Source: Streptomyces chrestomyceticus JCM 4735
GTDB lineage: Bacteria; Actinomycetota; Actinomycetes; Streptomycetales; Streptomycetaceae
Direction of reading: 5' to 3'
Length of the DNA stretch: 64,000 bases
Assembly: GCF_003865135.1 (NCBI RefSeq)
Contig: NZ_BHZC01000001.1
Coordinates: 6,200,001 to 6,264,000 of the forward strand
Shown here one piece after another: positions 16,753-26,465 of this stretch. A program made the translations under genes and the position numbers. The notes beneath the pieces are model-generated. The model was given only the letters and a program-made list of their open reading frames with translations. It had not been told where the DNA came from and ran no database searches. The number at the start of each line of letters is the position of its first letter. Within the stretch, counting starts at the first letter, position 1.

Positions 16753-17745
16753 CTACCGCGGGGTGCGGGTCTCGCCGCGCACCACGGCGGTGGTGTCCGC
16801 GTACTGCGACAGGTTGACGTCCGAGGGGGAGCGCAGCTCGCCGTTCAGGTAGAGCAGCACGGCGGCGGTCGAGCCGTCGGCCCAGCCGCAGACCGGCGCG
16901 TGGCCGAACGTCGGGTTCCGTACGACCTCGCAGTCGATCTTGACGGTGCCGTCCGCCCCGCCGGGCCGGAACGTCTCGCGCTGCCGCACGACCGTGGTGC
17001 CCCCGGTGGCCACGCCGCGGAACATGTTGTCCACCACGCTGTCCGGGTCGCCGATGGTGCCGTAGCCGCCGGAGATCATCAGGGCGGTCGTCCCGCTGCC
17101 GCGGGTACCCCGGTAGCGGGCGATCTCCTGCGTCATACCGGGCGGCGGCGAGCCCAGCTTCAGGCCGTCGCGCTGCAGCGCCGCCTTGTCCTTCTCCAGC
17201 GTGTACGCGCCTTCGTCGACCGTCGCGGGCGTCGTCAGCCGCATCCGCTGCCCGCCGTCCTCCGCTGACGGCTTCTCCTCGGACGGGCCGGAGGCGCCGG
17301 AACCGGTCCCCGGGGCGGCGGACTCGCCGCCCCGGGCCCGCGGGGGACCGCTGCCGCCGTCACCCGAGACGAGCATCACGGCCCCGCCGATGATGGCGCC
17401 CACGAGTACGACACCGGCGGCCACCCCGGCGATGATCTTTCCGGTGTTCCCGCTGCCGCCCCCGGACGGGCCGGGCGGCCCCGGCGGCGGGAACTGAGGG
17501 AACTGCGGGGGCTGCATCGGCTGCTGCGCGCCCGGCGGCTGCTGAGGCGCCCCGTATCCGTACGGGCCGGGAGGCGGCCCCTGAGGAGGCCCTTGCGGCG
17601 CTCCCTGAGGCGATCCTTGCGGCGCCCCCTGAGGCGGCCCGAAGCCTCCGCCCTGCGGCTGCTGCTGCCCGCTGTCGCCGTACGGCCCCTGCGGCGGCTG
17701 CCCGCTGCTCCCGTAAGGCCCCGGCGGCGGCTGGTTGAAGCTCAT
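16753..17745 (-). CDS. Proline/glycine/glutamine-rich single-pass membrane protein (paralogue A)
   Basis: A 330-residue protein: a disordered cytoplasmic N terminus of about 105 residues built of PQG/PPQG/GPYG repeats and beginning MSFNQPPPGPYG, one transmembrane helix (IIAGVAAGVVLVGAIIGGAVML, about 110-131), a short Gly/Ser linker, and a folded extracytoplasmic domain of about 170 residues with two Cys (DCEVV and VCGWAD) likely to form a disulfide. No catalytic motif is recognised. It lies 33 bases downstream of a paralogue with the same layout and the same first twelve residues, so the pair probably arose by duplication and is cotranscribed. Confidence 0.85.
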   Translation of the reverse strand: MSFNQPPPGPYGSSGQPPQGPYGDSGQQQPQGGGFGPPQGAPQGSPQGAPQGPPQGPPPGPYGYGAPQQPPGAQQPMQPPQFPQFPPPGPPGPSGGGSGNTGKIIAGVAAGVVLVGAIIGGAVMLVSGDGGSGPPRARGGESAAPGTGSGASGPSEEKPSAEDGGQRMRLTTPATVDEGAYTLEKDKAALQRDGLKLGSPPPGMTQEIARYRGTRGSGTTALMISGGYGTIGDPDSVVDNMFRGVATGGTTVVRQRETFRPGGADGTVKIDCEVVRNPTFGHAPVCGWADGSTAAVLLYLNGELRSPSDVNLSQYADTTAVVRGETRTPR

Positions 17746-17778
17746 GACGTGTCCTCCCCCTGCGTACGGCCGCGGCCG

Positions 17779-18708
17779 TCACTTCTCGTGGCGTACCGCG
17801 TCGCGGATCTCGCGGGTCTTCTCGGAGAACTGCTCGGCCGAGAAGGCGGGGCCGGTGGACCTGGTGGGCGCCTCGACCCCGTTGTTGATGACGACGCCCA
17901 CCGCGCTGGAGTCGCCCCAGATGCACCAGGTCACCGTGGACGTCGCGGTGAGGCCGGCCCGCGACGCGGTGCCCTTGACCGCCTTGCACTTCATGACCGA
18001 GCCGTCGAAGCCGTCGGGCGAGAACTCCGTCACCGGGGTGACGACGTCCACCTTCGCGCCCTGGGTGTCGGTCCGCTCCGACTTCTTCTCCATCTGGGCG
18101 ACCATCTTGTTCACCGTGCTCTTGGGGTCGGCGACCTTGCCGTAGACACCGGTGACGAGCAGCGGCTGCCCCTTCTCGTTCGCGTAGCTGCCCTGGACAC
18201 TGGTGCCCTCGGTGATGCCGAGGGCCTTGGTCTCGGCGTCGTTGGACTCGTCCTTCGTCTCGTCCTTGCCCGCCGCCTTCTTGTACGTACCGAGCAGGTT
18301 CGCCGGCATGGAGATCGTGTACGGCGCCACGTCCCCGCCGGGACCGAACGCGTAGTAGGCGCCCACGCCGATGCCCGCCACGGCCGCCGCCGCGACGATG
18401 CTGAGGGTGACCTTCATCCCCTTGCCCTTGCCGCCGCTCTGCGGCTGCTGCTGACCGTAGCCGCCGGGCTGCTGCCCGTAAGGCGCGGGCTGCGGCGGCT
18501 GTCCGTACGGCGTCTGGGGCTGCTGCGGGTAACCGGGCTGGGAAGCCTGCTGCGGGTAGCCGTAAGGCTGCTGCGGAGGGACCTGGCCGCCCTGCTGGGG
18601 ATAGCCGTACTGGGGTTGCCCGACCGGCTGCGGCGCGGGCTGACCGTACGGTCCCGGCTGCTGCGGCGGCTGGCCGTACGGGCCGGGAGGCGGCTGGTTG
18701 AAGCTCAT
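17779..18708 (-). CDS. Proline/glutamine-rich single-pass membrane protein (paralogue B)
   Basis: A 309-residue protein with the same start (MSFNQPPPGPYG) as its downstream neighbour. The N terminus of about 95 residues is rich in PYGQP and GYPQQ repeats; one transmembrane helix follows (VTLSIVAAAAVAGIGVGAYYAF). The outer domain contains MKCKAVKG and WCIWGDSSAVGVV, two Cys placed as in paralogue A. ATG 18708 is fixed by homology to the paralogue and a GGGAACCCGCTCC leader. The frame remains open for more than 1300 codons upstream on this strand, but that is antisense of valS. Function unknown; tyrosine/proline-rich tails are often substrates of Ser/Thr kinases or scaffolds. Confidence 0.85.
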   Translation of the reverse strand: MSFNQPPPGPYGQPPQQPGPYGQPAPQPVGQPQYGYPQQGGQVPPQQPYGYPQQASQPGYPQQPQTPYGQPPQPAPYGQQPGGYGQQQPQSGGKGKGMKVTLSIVAAAAVAGIGVGAYYAFGPGGDVAPYTISMPANLLGTYKKAAGKDETKDESNDAETKALGITEGTSVQGSYANEKGQPLLVTGVYGKVADPKSTVNKMVAQMEKKSERTDTQGAKVDVVTPVTEFSPDGFDGSVMKCKAVKGTASRAGLTATSTVTWCIWGDSSAVGVVINNGVEAPTRSTGPAFSAEQFSEKTREIRDAVRHEK

Positions 18709-18854
18709 GGAGCGGGTTCCCCTCGTAGTGACTGACGGCGTCCGATGACACCCGTCACAGTTGATGTCCGTGCGTCGCCAACATCCTGTACGACGCCACT
18801 GCCGACCGGTGCTCCAGGGGCCAAACCGATTCGAGACTGCGACATCCGCGCCCG

Positions 18855-18860
18855 TACACT
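18855..18860 (+). promoter_or_regulatory. -10 element TACACT, 7 nt before valS GTG (leaderless promoter)
   Basis: TACACT fits TANNNT and is followed by GAGCGTC and then GTG 18868, so the first transcribed base would be the start codon. There is no ribosome-binding sequence before the GTG, which agrees. Confidence 0.5.
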
Positions 18861-18867
18861 GAGCGTC

Positions 18868-21513
18868 GTGACCGAGAACACTCAGCAGAGCCCCCGAGAC
18901 GGCGGGCCGAACAGCAGCCCCACTGAACTGCCGACCCAGTACGCGCCGGCCGAGGTAGAGGGGCCGCTGTACGAGCGCTGGGTGGAGCGGGGGTACTTCG
19001 AGGCGGCGGCGGACAGCGAGAAGCCGCCGTTCACCATCGTCATCCCCCCGCCGAACGTCACCGGCAGCCTGCACCTCGGCCACGCCTTCCAGCACACGCT
19101 GATGGACGCCCTCACCCGCCGTAAGCGCATGCAGGGCTACGAGGCGCTGTGGCTGCCCGGCATGGACCACGCGGGCATCGCCACCCAGAACAAGGTCGAG
19201 CAGCAGCTCGCCGAGGAGGGCAAGTCCCGCCACGACCTGGGGCGCGAGGAGTTCGTCGAGCGCGTCTGGAAGTGGAAGCAGGAGTACGGCGGCAAGATCC
19301 TCGGCCAGATGCGCCGCCTCGGCGACGGCGTCGACTGGTCGCGTGAGCGCTTCACGATGGACGAGGGCCTGTCCAAGTCCGTCCAGACGATCTTCAAGCG
19401 GCTCTACGACGACGAGCTGATCTACCGCGCCGAGCGCATCATCAACTGGTGCCCGCGCTGTCTGACCGCGATCTCCGACATCGAGGTCGAGTACCAGGAC
19501 GACGACGGCGAGCTGGTCTCGATCACGTACGGCGAGGGCGAGGACACCCTGGTCGTCGCCACCACCCGCGCGGAGACGATGCTGGGTGACACCGCGGTGG
19601 CCGTCCACCCGGACGACGAGCGGTACGCGCACCTGATCGGCAAGCGGATCAAGCTGCCGCTGACCGACCGCACCGTCCCGGTCGTCGCCGACACCCACGT
19701 CGACCCGGAGTTCGGCACCGGCGCCGTCAAGGTGACCCCGGCCCACGACCCCAACGACTTCGCCATCGGCCAGCGGCACGACCTGGAGTCGATGACCGTC
19801 ATGGACGAGCGCGGTGTGATCACCGTGCACGGGCCGTTCGAGGGCCTGGACCGCTTCGAGGCGCGCTCGGCGATCGTGGCGGCGCTGCGCGAGCAGGGCC
19901 GGATCGTCGCCGAGAAGCGCCCGTACACCCACTCCGTGGGCCACTGCTCGCGCTGCAAGACCACCGTCGAGCCGCGGCTGTCCATGCAGTGGTGGGTCAA
20001 GGTCGGCCCGCTCGCGCAGGCCGCCGGTGACGCGGTCCGCGACGGCCGGGTCAAGATCCACCCCGAGGACATGTCGAAGCGCTACTTCGACTGGGTCGAC
20101 AACATGCACGACTGGTGCATCTCGCGCCAGCTCTGGTGGGGTCACCGCATCCCGGTCTGGTACGGCCCCGAGGGCGAGATCGTCTGCGTCGGTCCGGACG
20201 AGGAGCCGCCGGGCACCGAGGCCGAGGGCTGGACCCAGGAGTCCGACGTCCTGGACACCTGGTTCTCCTCCGGCCTGTGGCCCTTCTCCACGCTGGGCTG
20301 GCCGGAGAAGACCCCGGACCTGGCGAAGTTCTACCCGACCGACGTGCTGCTCACCGGCCACGACATCATCTTCTTCTGGGTCGCCCGGATGATGATGTTC
20401 GGTCTGTACGCGATGGACGGCCAGGTGCCGTTCCACACCATCGCGCTGACCGGTCTGGTCCGTGACGAGCACGGCAAGAAGATGTCCAAGTCCAACCCCA
20501 ACTCGGTGGACCCGCTGGACTGGATGGACGCCTACGGCGCGGACGCCGTCCGCTTCACGCTGGCCCGCGGCGCCAACCCGGGCGCGGACGTGCCGATCGG
20601 CGAGGACTGGGTCCAGGCGTCCCGCAACTTCGCCAACAAGATCTGGAACGCCACCCGCTTCGCGCTGATGAACGGCGCGACGCTGGAGGGCGAACTGCCG
20701 CCGGCCGAGCAGCTCTCGGCGACCGACCGCTGGATCCTGTCCCGCCTGAACACGGTCGTGGCGCAGGTCGACGCGTACTACGAGGACTACCAGTTCGCGA
20801 AGCTGTCGGACGCGCTGTACCACTTCGCCTGGGACGAGGTCTTCGACTGGTACGTCGAGCTGTCCAAGACCACCTTCATGGCGGGCGGCCCGGCCGCCGA
20901 CGCCTCGCGCCGCGTCCTCGGCGAGGTCCTGGACGTCACGCTGCGGCTGCTGCACCCGGTCGTGCCGTTCGTCACGGAGACCCTGTGGACGACGCTGACC
21001 GGCCGTGAGTCGCTGGTGATCGCCGAGTGGCCGGCCGACAGCGGCTTCCGCGACGCGGCCGCCGAGCGGGAGATCGAGACCGTCCAGCAGGTCGTCACCG
21101 AGGTCCGCCGCTTCCGGTCCGACCAGGGCCTGCAGCCGGGCCAGAAGGTTCCGGCCCGGCTGGAGCTGGCGGGTACGCAGCTCGCCGCGCACGAGGCCGC
21201 GATGCGCTCGCTGCTGCGCCTGCAGCCCGCGGGCGAGGACTTCACCGCCACCGCGTCCCTCCCGGTCGCGGGCGCCACCGTCGCGCTGGACCTGTCGGGC
21301 GCCATCGACGTGGCGGCCGAGCGCAAGCGGCTGTCGAAGGACCTGGCGGTGGCCGAGAAGGAGAAGGCCCAGGCCAACGCGAAGCTGGGCAACGAGGCGT
21401 TCCTGGGCAAGGCCCCGGAACACGTCGTCGCCAAGATCCGTACCCGGCTGGAGACGGCCGAGGCCGACATCGTGCGCATCAGCGCGCAGCTTGAGGCCCT
21501 GCCCAAGGCGTGA
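18868..21513 (+). CDS. valS: Valyl-tRNA synthetase
   Basis: An 881-residue class Ia synthetase charging tRNA-Val. The HIGH motif is HLGH at about 69-72 within [14 protein letters not shown], and KMSKS lies at about 538-542. The editing (CP1) domain is between them ([13 protein letters not shown]). The C terminus has the anticodon-binding domain and the final coiled-coil arm ([20 protein letters not shown]). GTG 18868 is chosen because the conserved protein begins just after it and a -10 element sits 7 nt upstream. It diverges from the proline-rich protein genes and is convergent with the glycosyltransferase-like gene. Confidence 0.97.
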   Translation: MTENTQQSPRDGGPNSSPTELPTQYAPAEVEGPLYERWVERGYFEAAADSEKPPFTIVIPPPNVTGSLHLGHAFQHTLMDALTRRKRMQGYEALWLPGMDHAGIATQNKVEQQLAEEGKSRHDLGREEFVERVWKWKQEYGGKILGQMRRLGDGVDWSRERFTMDEGLSKSVQTIFKRLYDDELIYRAERIINWCPRCLTAISDIEVEYQDDDGELVSITYGEGEDTLVVATTRAETMLGDTAVAVHPDDERYAHLIGKRIKLPLTDRTVPVVADTHVDPEFGTGAVKVTPAHDPNDFAIGQRHDLESMTVMDERGVITVHGPFEGLDRFEARSAIVAALREQGRIVAEKRPYTHSVGHCSRCKTTVEPRLSMQWWVKVGPLAQAAGDAVRDGRVKIHPEDMSKRYFDWVDNMHDWCISRQLWWGHRIPVWYGPEGEIVCVGPDEEPPGTEAEGWTQESDVLDTWFSSGLWPFSTLGWPEKTPDLAKFYPTDVLLTGHDIIFFWVARMMMFGLYAMDGQVPFHTIALTGLVRDEHGKKMSKSNPNSVDPLDWMDAYGADAVRFTLARGANPGADVPIGEDWVQASRNFANKIWNATRFALMNGATLEGELPPAEQLSATDRWILSRLNTVVAQVDAYYEDYQFAKLSDALYHFAWDEVFDWYVELSKTTFMAGGPAADASRRVLGEVLDVTLRLLHPVVPFVTETLWTTLTGRESLVIAEWPADSGFRDAAAEREIETVQQVVTEVRRFRSDQGLQPGQKVPARLELAGTQLAAHEAAMRSLLRLQPAGEDFTATASLPVAGATVALDLSGAIDVAAERKRLSKDLAVAEKEKAQANAKLGNEAFLGKAPEHVVAKIRTRLETAEADIVRISAQLEALPKA

Positions 21514-22689
21514 CGCCCGGCGCGTACGGCTCCGCAGGCCCCTCGTCCTTACGGGCGGGGGCCTGCGCCGTCCCGAGCCGCGCCGGTCGCCGCGTTCCCG
21601 TACCGGCCACAGCAGGACGTACGCCGTGGACACGGCCACGAACGCCAGCCGGATCAGGCCGCGCACCGAGTCGTCGGGCACCACGAAGACGCTGCCGTAC
21701 AGGATCAGCAGCGCCAGCCAGCTCCACCAGGGCACCAGGCGCCGCTGCCCGATGACGTCCCACAGCAGCGTGCCGAGCAGTACGGACGCGGTGTAGTACG
21801 TGTAGACGCTGGGGTCCAGGACGATACGGGCGTTGGCGCCCAGCAGGACGACGGCGGCCCAGCGCCCCCGCCACACCGCCAGGCAGCCCAGCAGCAGGCC
21901 CAGCGCGAACTGCGCGGGCCGGTCCCAGCCGGGCGTCTCCGGGTCGGCCACGCCCAGCCAGCGCAGCGCGGACGCCGGGTGGTTGGGGATGGTGAACTTG
22001 GCCGCCGAGAACGAGTTCATGTCACCGATGAAGAACGGCAGCCAGGCCACCGCGACCAGGCCCGCCATCCACAGCCCCGCGCGCAGCCACTTCTCCTTCG
22101 GGAGGGCCAGCAGCAGTGGGACGAAGGCCAGCGCCGTCGGTTTGGAGTCCATCGCGAGGGCCAGGAAGACGCCGGTCAGCGCAGCGTTGCCGCGGGTCAC
22201 CGACCGTACGGCCAGCGCCGTGAAGAACAGGGCGAGCACGTCGTCCAGGTGCCCGAAGCGGACCGAGACCTCGATCCACATGGGGATGAACGCCAGCCCG
22301 GCTATCAGGACGCGCTGCCGCAGCCGCTGGTGGTTGGTGCCGGTGCCCAGGAAGTGCCAGGCGGCGCTGCGGCCCGCCAGCACCACGATCACCAGGCCGA
22401 GCAGCGACATCAGGGCCGCGGCCAGGAACTGTCCGGTGTGCTCGGGGAACGGGTTGAACAGGCCGGCGATCAGGAAGCTGACCGGGCCCATCTGCAGCTC
22501 GGGGTGGTGGGCGTAGAGGTTGAGGCCGCCGGTGCCGTCGCCGGAGGAGCCCTGGTAGATCAGCTCGCCGCCGGTGCGCAGGTAGTGCCAGGAGAACCCC
22601 CCGTTCGGCTCGACCACGACGAACCACAGCACGGTCCACGCGGTGAGCAGCACCAAGTGCATCCGCTGACTGATGGCCGGCACGCGCAC
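21479..22689 (-). CDS. Polytopic membrane protein, GT87/mannosyltransferase-like; 3' end uncertain
   Basis: From GTG 22689 (AGGAG nine bases upstream) runs a hydrophobic protein with about ten membrane segments: [21 protein letters not shown], then [13 protein letters not shown], a [13 protein letters not shown] stretch, [17 protein letters not shown] and [18 protein letters not shown]. The acidic loop after TM1 and the overall plan resemble the GT-C fold of polyprenyl-phosphate-dependent mannosyltransferases (GT87). In frame, no stop occurs after the last helix ([10 protein letters not shown]); the frame runs on antisense to valS. Stops are met in the other two frames at 21549-21551, in the loop of the terminator hairpin, and at 21479-21481. 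A single indel near 21595-21610 is the likely cause. The end given here is the outer of the two. Confidence 0.65.
21533..21567. terminator. Hairpin between valS and the convergent gene
   Basis: CGCAGGCCCC (21533-21542) pairs with GGGGCCTGCG (21558-21567), a perfect 10-bp stem, 20 bases after the valS stop. Confidence 0.65.
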
Positions 22690-23013
22690 GCTCTTCAGCT
22701 CCTGTTTCGCCCGGGGAGCCCGGCGGCCGTACGTCCGCCGCCCTCCGGGGCCCGTTCTCGTCCGGTCTTCTCCGGATCTTCGTGTCGGTCAAGGCTCACA
22801 GAGCCCGCCGGGGAAGATGCGGGCAGGGGGTGGTGCGTTGCCCGTGGACGGCGATCGGAGGCGTACGTCACGGCGGGGCGGCGGCCGCCGCCTTCTCATC
22901 CGCCTCTCATCGAGACGGGGGAGCATGGGGCCCGCAAACGGGACTTTCCGGCGAAACGTACGGCGTACGTAGTCGGCCGCACCACCGTCCAGCGACGAGG
23001 AGCCGCGCCACCC
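22690..23013. other. Divergent intergenic region between the GT-like gene and the PBP gene
   Basis: These 324 bases contain no supportable gene. GAGGAG about ten bases before ATG 23014 is the PBP ribosome site. The segment 22780-22960 is GC-rich with several CGTACG boxes; no clear promoter hexamers are seen. Confidence 0.4.
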
Positions 23014-24462
23014 ATGAACAAACCCCTGCGCCGCGTCTCGGTCTTCTGCGTCCTGCTGATCCTCGCGCTGCTGGCGTGGGTCACCTGGCTGCAGGGGGCC
23101 AAGGCGTCCACGTTCACGGACGATCCGCACAATCCCCGCGTCTCCATAGCCAAGTACGCGAACCCACTGGGCAACATCCTCGTGGACGGGCAGCCGGTGA
23201 CCGGCTCCACCGCCACCGACGGCACCCTGAAGAACAAGCGGACGTACAAGGACGGCCCGCTCTACGCCCCCGTCACCGGCTTCACCTCGCAGATCTTCGG
23301 CAGCAACCAGTTGGAGAGCCTGTACGGCGACCTCCTCGACGGCTCCGACAGCCGCCTGCAGAACCCGGGCGACGCGCTGACCCGCCAGCGCCCCAAGGGC
23401 GGCGACGTGGCCACCACCATCGACTCCAAGGTGCAGAAGGCCGGTTACGAGGCGCTCGGGAACAAGACCGGGGCCGCGGTCGCCCTCGACCCGGCCACCG
23501 GCAGGATCCTCGGGATGGTCAGCACGCCCTCGTACGACCCGGGCAAGTTCGCCGGTTCCGGCAGCGGCGACCAGAAGGCGTGGAAGGACCTGTCGGCGGA
23601 CAAGAAGCACCCCGAGATCAACCGCGCGCTGCGGCAGCCGCTGCCGCCCGGCTCCACCTTCAAGCTCGTCGTCGCGGCGGCCGCGCTGGAGGACGGCCTG
23701 TACTCCTCCGTGGACGAGGCCACCGACAGCCCCGACCCGTACGTCCTCCCCGGCACCCGCACCACCCTGAAGAACGAGAGCGCCTCGGCGCCCTGCGAGA
23801 ACGCGACCATCCGCACCGCGCTCCAGTACTCCTGCAACACCGTCTTCGCGAAGATGGCCGCCGACCTGGGCCAGGACAAGGTGCGCGCGCAGGCCGAGAA
23901 GTTCGGCTTCAACAACGGCAAGCTGGACACCCCGGTGCGGGCCGGCAAGAGCCTGTACCCGCAGGGCATGGACAAGGCGCAGACCGCGCTGTCCGGCATC
24001 GGCCAGTTCGACGACACCGCGACGCCGCTCCAGATGGCCATGGTCTCGTCCGCCATCGCCAACGGCGGTGATCTCCAGACGCCGCAGATGGTCGACAAGC
24101 TCACCGACAGCGGCGGCAACACCCTCCAGCAGTACGCGCCGAAGAAGTATGGCAAGGCGGTCTCGCAGCGCACCGCCGAGCAGCTCCAGTCCTCCATGGA
24201 GACCGTCGTGAACGAGGGCACCGGCTCCAAGGCCAAGATCGACGGACTGACGGTCGGCGGCAAGACGGGCACCGCCCAGCACGGCGTGGACAACGAGGGC
24301 ACCCCGTACGCCTGGTTCGTCTCCTACGCCAAGGACGGCAACGGCCACCAGGTGGCCGTCGCGGTCATGGTCGAGGACAGCGACGCGGCCCGCAGCGAGA
24401 TCTCGGGCGGCGGCCTGGCGGGTCCGGTGGCCAAGGCGATGATGAAGGCGGCGCTGTCGTAG
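23014..24462 (+). CDS. Class B penicillin-binding protein (transpeptidase)
   Basis: A 482-residue bitopic protein cross-linking peptidoglycan in the periplasmic space. One N-terminal membrane helix (VSVFCVLLILALLAWVTWLQGA) anchors it; the transpeptidase domain carries all three active-site motifs: S214-TFK217, the SCN of ALQYSCNTVFAK, and KTG at 417-419 in GGKTGTAQ. It is shorter than a typical PBP2/PBP3 because the dimerisation module is small, like the PbpA group often found near the ftsW/rodA genes; here it stands alone, although the MreB/RodA operon is 3 kb away. ATG 23014 is supported by GAGGAG. A third, larger class B PBP is encoded at 30319. Confidence 0.93.
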   Translation: MNKPLRRVSVFCVLLILALLAWVTWLQGAKASTFTDDPHNPRVSIAKYANPLGNILVDGQPVTGSTATDGTLKNKRTYKDGPLYAPVTGFTSQIFGSNQLESLYGDLLDGSDSRLQNPGDALTRQRPKGGDVATTIDSKVQKAGYEALGNKTGAAVALDPATGRILGMVSTPSYDPGKFAGSGSGDQKAWKDLSADKKHPEINRALRQPLPPGSTFKLVVAAAALEDGLYSSVDEATDSPDPYVLPGTRTTLKNESASAPCENATIRTALQYSCNTVFAKMAADLGQDKVRAQAEKFGFNNGKLDTPVRAGKSLYPQGMDKAQTALSGIGQFDDTATPLQMAMVSSAIANGGDLQTPQMVDKLTDSGGNTLQQYAPKKYGKAVSQRTAEQLQSSMETVVNEGTGSKAKIDGLTVGGKTGTAQHGVDNEGTPYAWFVSYAKDGNGHQVAVAVMVEDSDAARSEISGGGLAGPVAKAMMKAALS

Positions 24463-24553
24463 CACCGGGGCCCGCCGGGGGCGCTCCGGCCGGGGCCGCG
24501 GGCCGTCGCGCCCCGGCCGCAGGCCGCCACCCGCCGCTGTCGGTGGTGGCTCG

Positions 24554-24559
24554 TAGACT
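24554..24559 (+). promoter_or_regulatory. -10 element TAGACT, 6 nt before the folC GTG (leaderless promoter)
   Basis: TAGACT (TANNNT) is followed by GGAGCC and GTG 24566. This supports GTG 24566 as the real folC start despite the frame change downstream. Confidence 0.5.
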
Positions 24560-24565
24560 GGAGCC

Positions 24566-24768
24566 GTGAGCGACGAGCGCCCCCGAAACGACGACCCCGA
24601 CCCGATTCCCGGCCCGGACGGCCAGGCCGACCCCTTCGAGGAGATGGTGGACGCGGAGACCACCCGCGACCCCGACCTCGCGGTGATCGAGGCCGGCAGC
24701 CGTACGCTGCGCGCCCAGGCCGGCCCGCCCCAGGGGGACGGGGTTCCCGCCCGTCCGAGGACCCCGAG
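24566..24768 (+). other. folC: 5' part of folC, out of frame with the rest by one base
   Basis: From GTG 24566 the translation MSDERPRNDDPDPIPGPDG, then DPDLAVIEAGSRTLRAQAGPPQGD, matches the N-terminal extension typical of Streptomyces FolC. At CC 24755-24756 the frame must gain one base to continue as ARPEDPEVDRALREVEAEL into the main folC frame. With that base the whole gene is 512 codons. As written, this frame runs on to a stop at 24862. Confidence 0.75.
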
Positions 24769-26103
24769 GTGGACCGCGCGCTGCGCGAGGTGGAGGCCGA
24801 GCTGGCCGGCCGCTGGGGCGAGACCAAGCTGGACCCGTCGGTGCGGCGCATCGAGGCGCTGATGGACGTCCTGGGCTCGCCGCAGCGCGCCTACCCGTCC
24901 ATCCACATCACCGGCACCAACGGCAAGACCAGCACCGCCCGCATGATCGAGGCTCTGCTGTCCGCCTTCGAGCTGCGTACCGGCCGGTACACCAGCCCGC
25001 ACGTCCAGTCCGTGACCGAGCGGATCAGCCTGGACGGCGCCCCGATCTCGGCCGAGCGCTTCATCGAGACGTACCGCGACATCGCGCCGTACGTCGAGAT
25101 GGTCGACGCGCAGCAGGAGTACCGCCTCTCCTTCTTCGAGGTGCTCACCGCCATGGCGTACGCGGCCTTCGCGGACGCCCCGGTGGACGTCGCGGTCGTC
25201 GAGGTCGGCATGGGCGGCACCTGGGACGCGACCAACGTGATCGACGGTGACGTCGCCGTCGTCACGCCCATCTCGCTGGACCACACCGACCGCCTCGGCG
25301 ACACCCCCGAGCAGATCGCCGGCGAGAAGTCCGGGATCATCAAGAAGGACGCCACCGTCGTCCTGGCGCAGCAGCCGGTGGACGCGGCGGCCGTGATGCT
25401 CAAGCACGCGGTCGAGGTGGACGCCACCGTGGCCCGCGAGGGCATGGAGTTCGGTGTGCTCAGCCGCGAGGTGGCGGTCGGCGGCCAGCTTCTGACGCTG
25501 CGCGGCCTGGGCGGCGAGTACGAGGGCATCTTCCTGCCGCTGTACGGCGCCCACCAGGCGCACAACGCCGCGGTGGCGCTCGCCGCCGTGGAGGCGTTCT
25601 TCGGCATCGGCTCCGAGCACGCCCGCACCCTGGACATCGACACCGTCCGCTCCGCGTTCGCCGCGGTGGCCTCGCCGGGCCGCCTGGAGGTCGTGCGCAG
25701 CAGCCCGACCGTGATCCTGGACGCGGCGCACAACCCGGCGGGTGCGCGGGCCGCGGCCGAAGCGGTCAGTGAGGCGTTCGGTTTCAGCCGACTCGTCGGG
25801 GTGGTCGGCGCCAGCGAGGGCAAGGACGTCCGCGGCGTCCTGGAAGCCTTCGAGCCGATCTTCGCGGAGATCGTGGTGACCCGTAACTCCAGCCAGCGCG
25901 CCATGGACGCGGACGAGCTGGCGGGCGTCGCGGTGGAGATCTTCGGCTCCGAGCGGGTGCAGGTCGAGCCCCGGCTCGACGACGCGCTGGAGGCGGCGAT
26001 CACCCTCGCGGAGGAGGAGGGCGAGTACTCCGGGGCCGGCGTGCTGGTCACCGGCTCCGTGATCACGGTCGGCGAGGCCCGGCTGCTCCTGGGAAGGAAC
26101 TGA
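24769..26103 (+). CDS. folC: Folylpolyglutamate synthase / dihydrofolate synthase
   Basis: The frame from GTG 24769 encodes 444 residues of a Mur-ligase-fold enzyme that adds glutamates to folates (and possibly glutamate to dihydropteroate). The P-loop is ITGTNGKTST; further motifs are SPHVQSVTERI, the central GMGGTWDATNV, SLDHTDRLGDT with the metal/substrate-binding residues, and VILDAAHNPAGARAAAEA in the C-terminal domain. The real start is most likely GTG 24566 in another frame (see the 5' part), giving about 512 residues; GTG 24769 lacks a ribosome site. It overlaps nothing downstream: the DUF4233 gene begins 2 bases after the stop, so the two are translationally linked. Confidence 0.92.
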   Translation: MDRALREVEAELAGRWGETKLDPSVRRIEALMDVLGSPQRAYPSIHITGTNGKTSTARMIEALLSAFELRTGRYTSPHVQSVTERISLDGAPISAERFIETYRDIAPYVEMVDAQQEYRLSFFEVLTAMAYAAFADAPVDVAVVEVGMGGTWDATNVIDGDVAVVTPISLDHTDRLGDTPEQIAGEKSGIIKKDATVVLAQQPVDAAAVMLKHAVEVDATVAREGMEFGVLSREVAVGGQLLTLRGLGGEYEGIFLPLYGAHQAHNAAVALAAVEAFFGIGSEHARTLDIDTVRSAFAAVASPGRLEVVRSSPTVILDAAHNPAGARAAAEAVSEAFGFSRLVGVVGASEGKDVRGVLEAFEPIFAEIVVTRNSSQRAMDADELAGVAVEIFGSERVQVEPRLDDALEAAITLAEEEGEYSGAGVLVTGSVITVGEARLLLGRN

Positions 26104-26105
26104 CC

Positions 26106-26465
26106 ATGCGCACGCTGTGTGCGAGCACGCTGATCGGCGAGTTCTTCGTGATCGGGTTCGCCGGTCTGGTCGCCATGCAGACCTCCGGCCACTCCGCGGC
26201 CACGGTCTGGACGGTCAGCGGCGTCGCGATGCTGCTGTGCGTCCTGCTGTGCGGCGTGCTCACCCGCCCCGGCGGCGTGCAGCTCGGCTGGGCCCTCCAG
26301 GCGGCCCTGATCGCCAGCGGCTTCGTGGTGGGCACGATGTTCTTCCTCGGCGCGGTCTTCGCCGCGCTGTGGTGGGCGTCGGTGCACTTCGGCCGCAAGA
26401 TCGACGAGGCGAAGGCCCGGTGGGCGGCCCAGGCGGGGGAGGGCCCGCAGCCGGGGGCGGCGTAG
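26106..26465 (+). CDS. DUF4233 family membrane protein
   Basis: A 119-residue protein with three to four membrane segments (LIGEFFVIGFAGLVAMQ, TVSGVAMLLCVLLCGVL, LQAALIASGFVVGTMFFLGAVFAALWW) and a short basic cytoplasmic tail. Proteins of this family regularly sit between folC and ndk in actinobacteria, as here; no function is established. ATG 26106 lies 2 bases after the folC stop with GGAAGG just upstream inside folC. Confidence 0.9.
   Translation: MRTLCASTLIGEFFVIGFAGLVAMQTSGHSAATVWTVSGVAMLLCVLLCGVLTRPGGVQLGWALQAALIASGFVVGTMFFLGAVFAALWWASVHFGRKIDEAKARWAAQAGEGPQPGAA

Noticed and set aside
17779..22689. A 1636-codon open frame on the minus strand
   Set aside because: It is two real genes at its ends joined through antisense of valS. 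High GC removes stops; the middle has no protein-like character.
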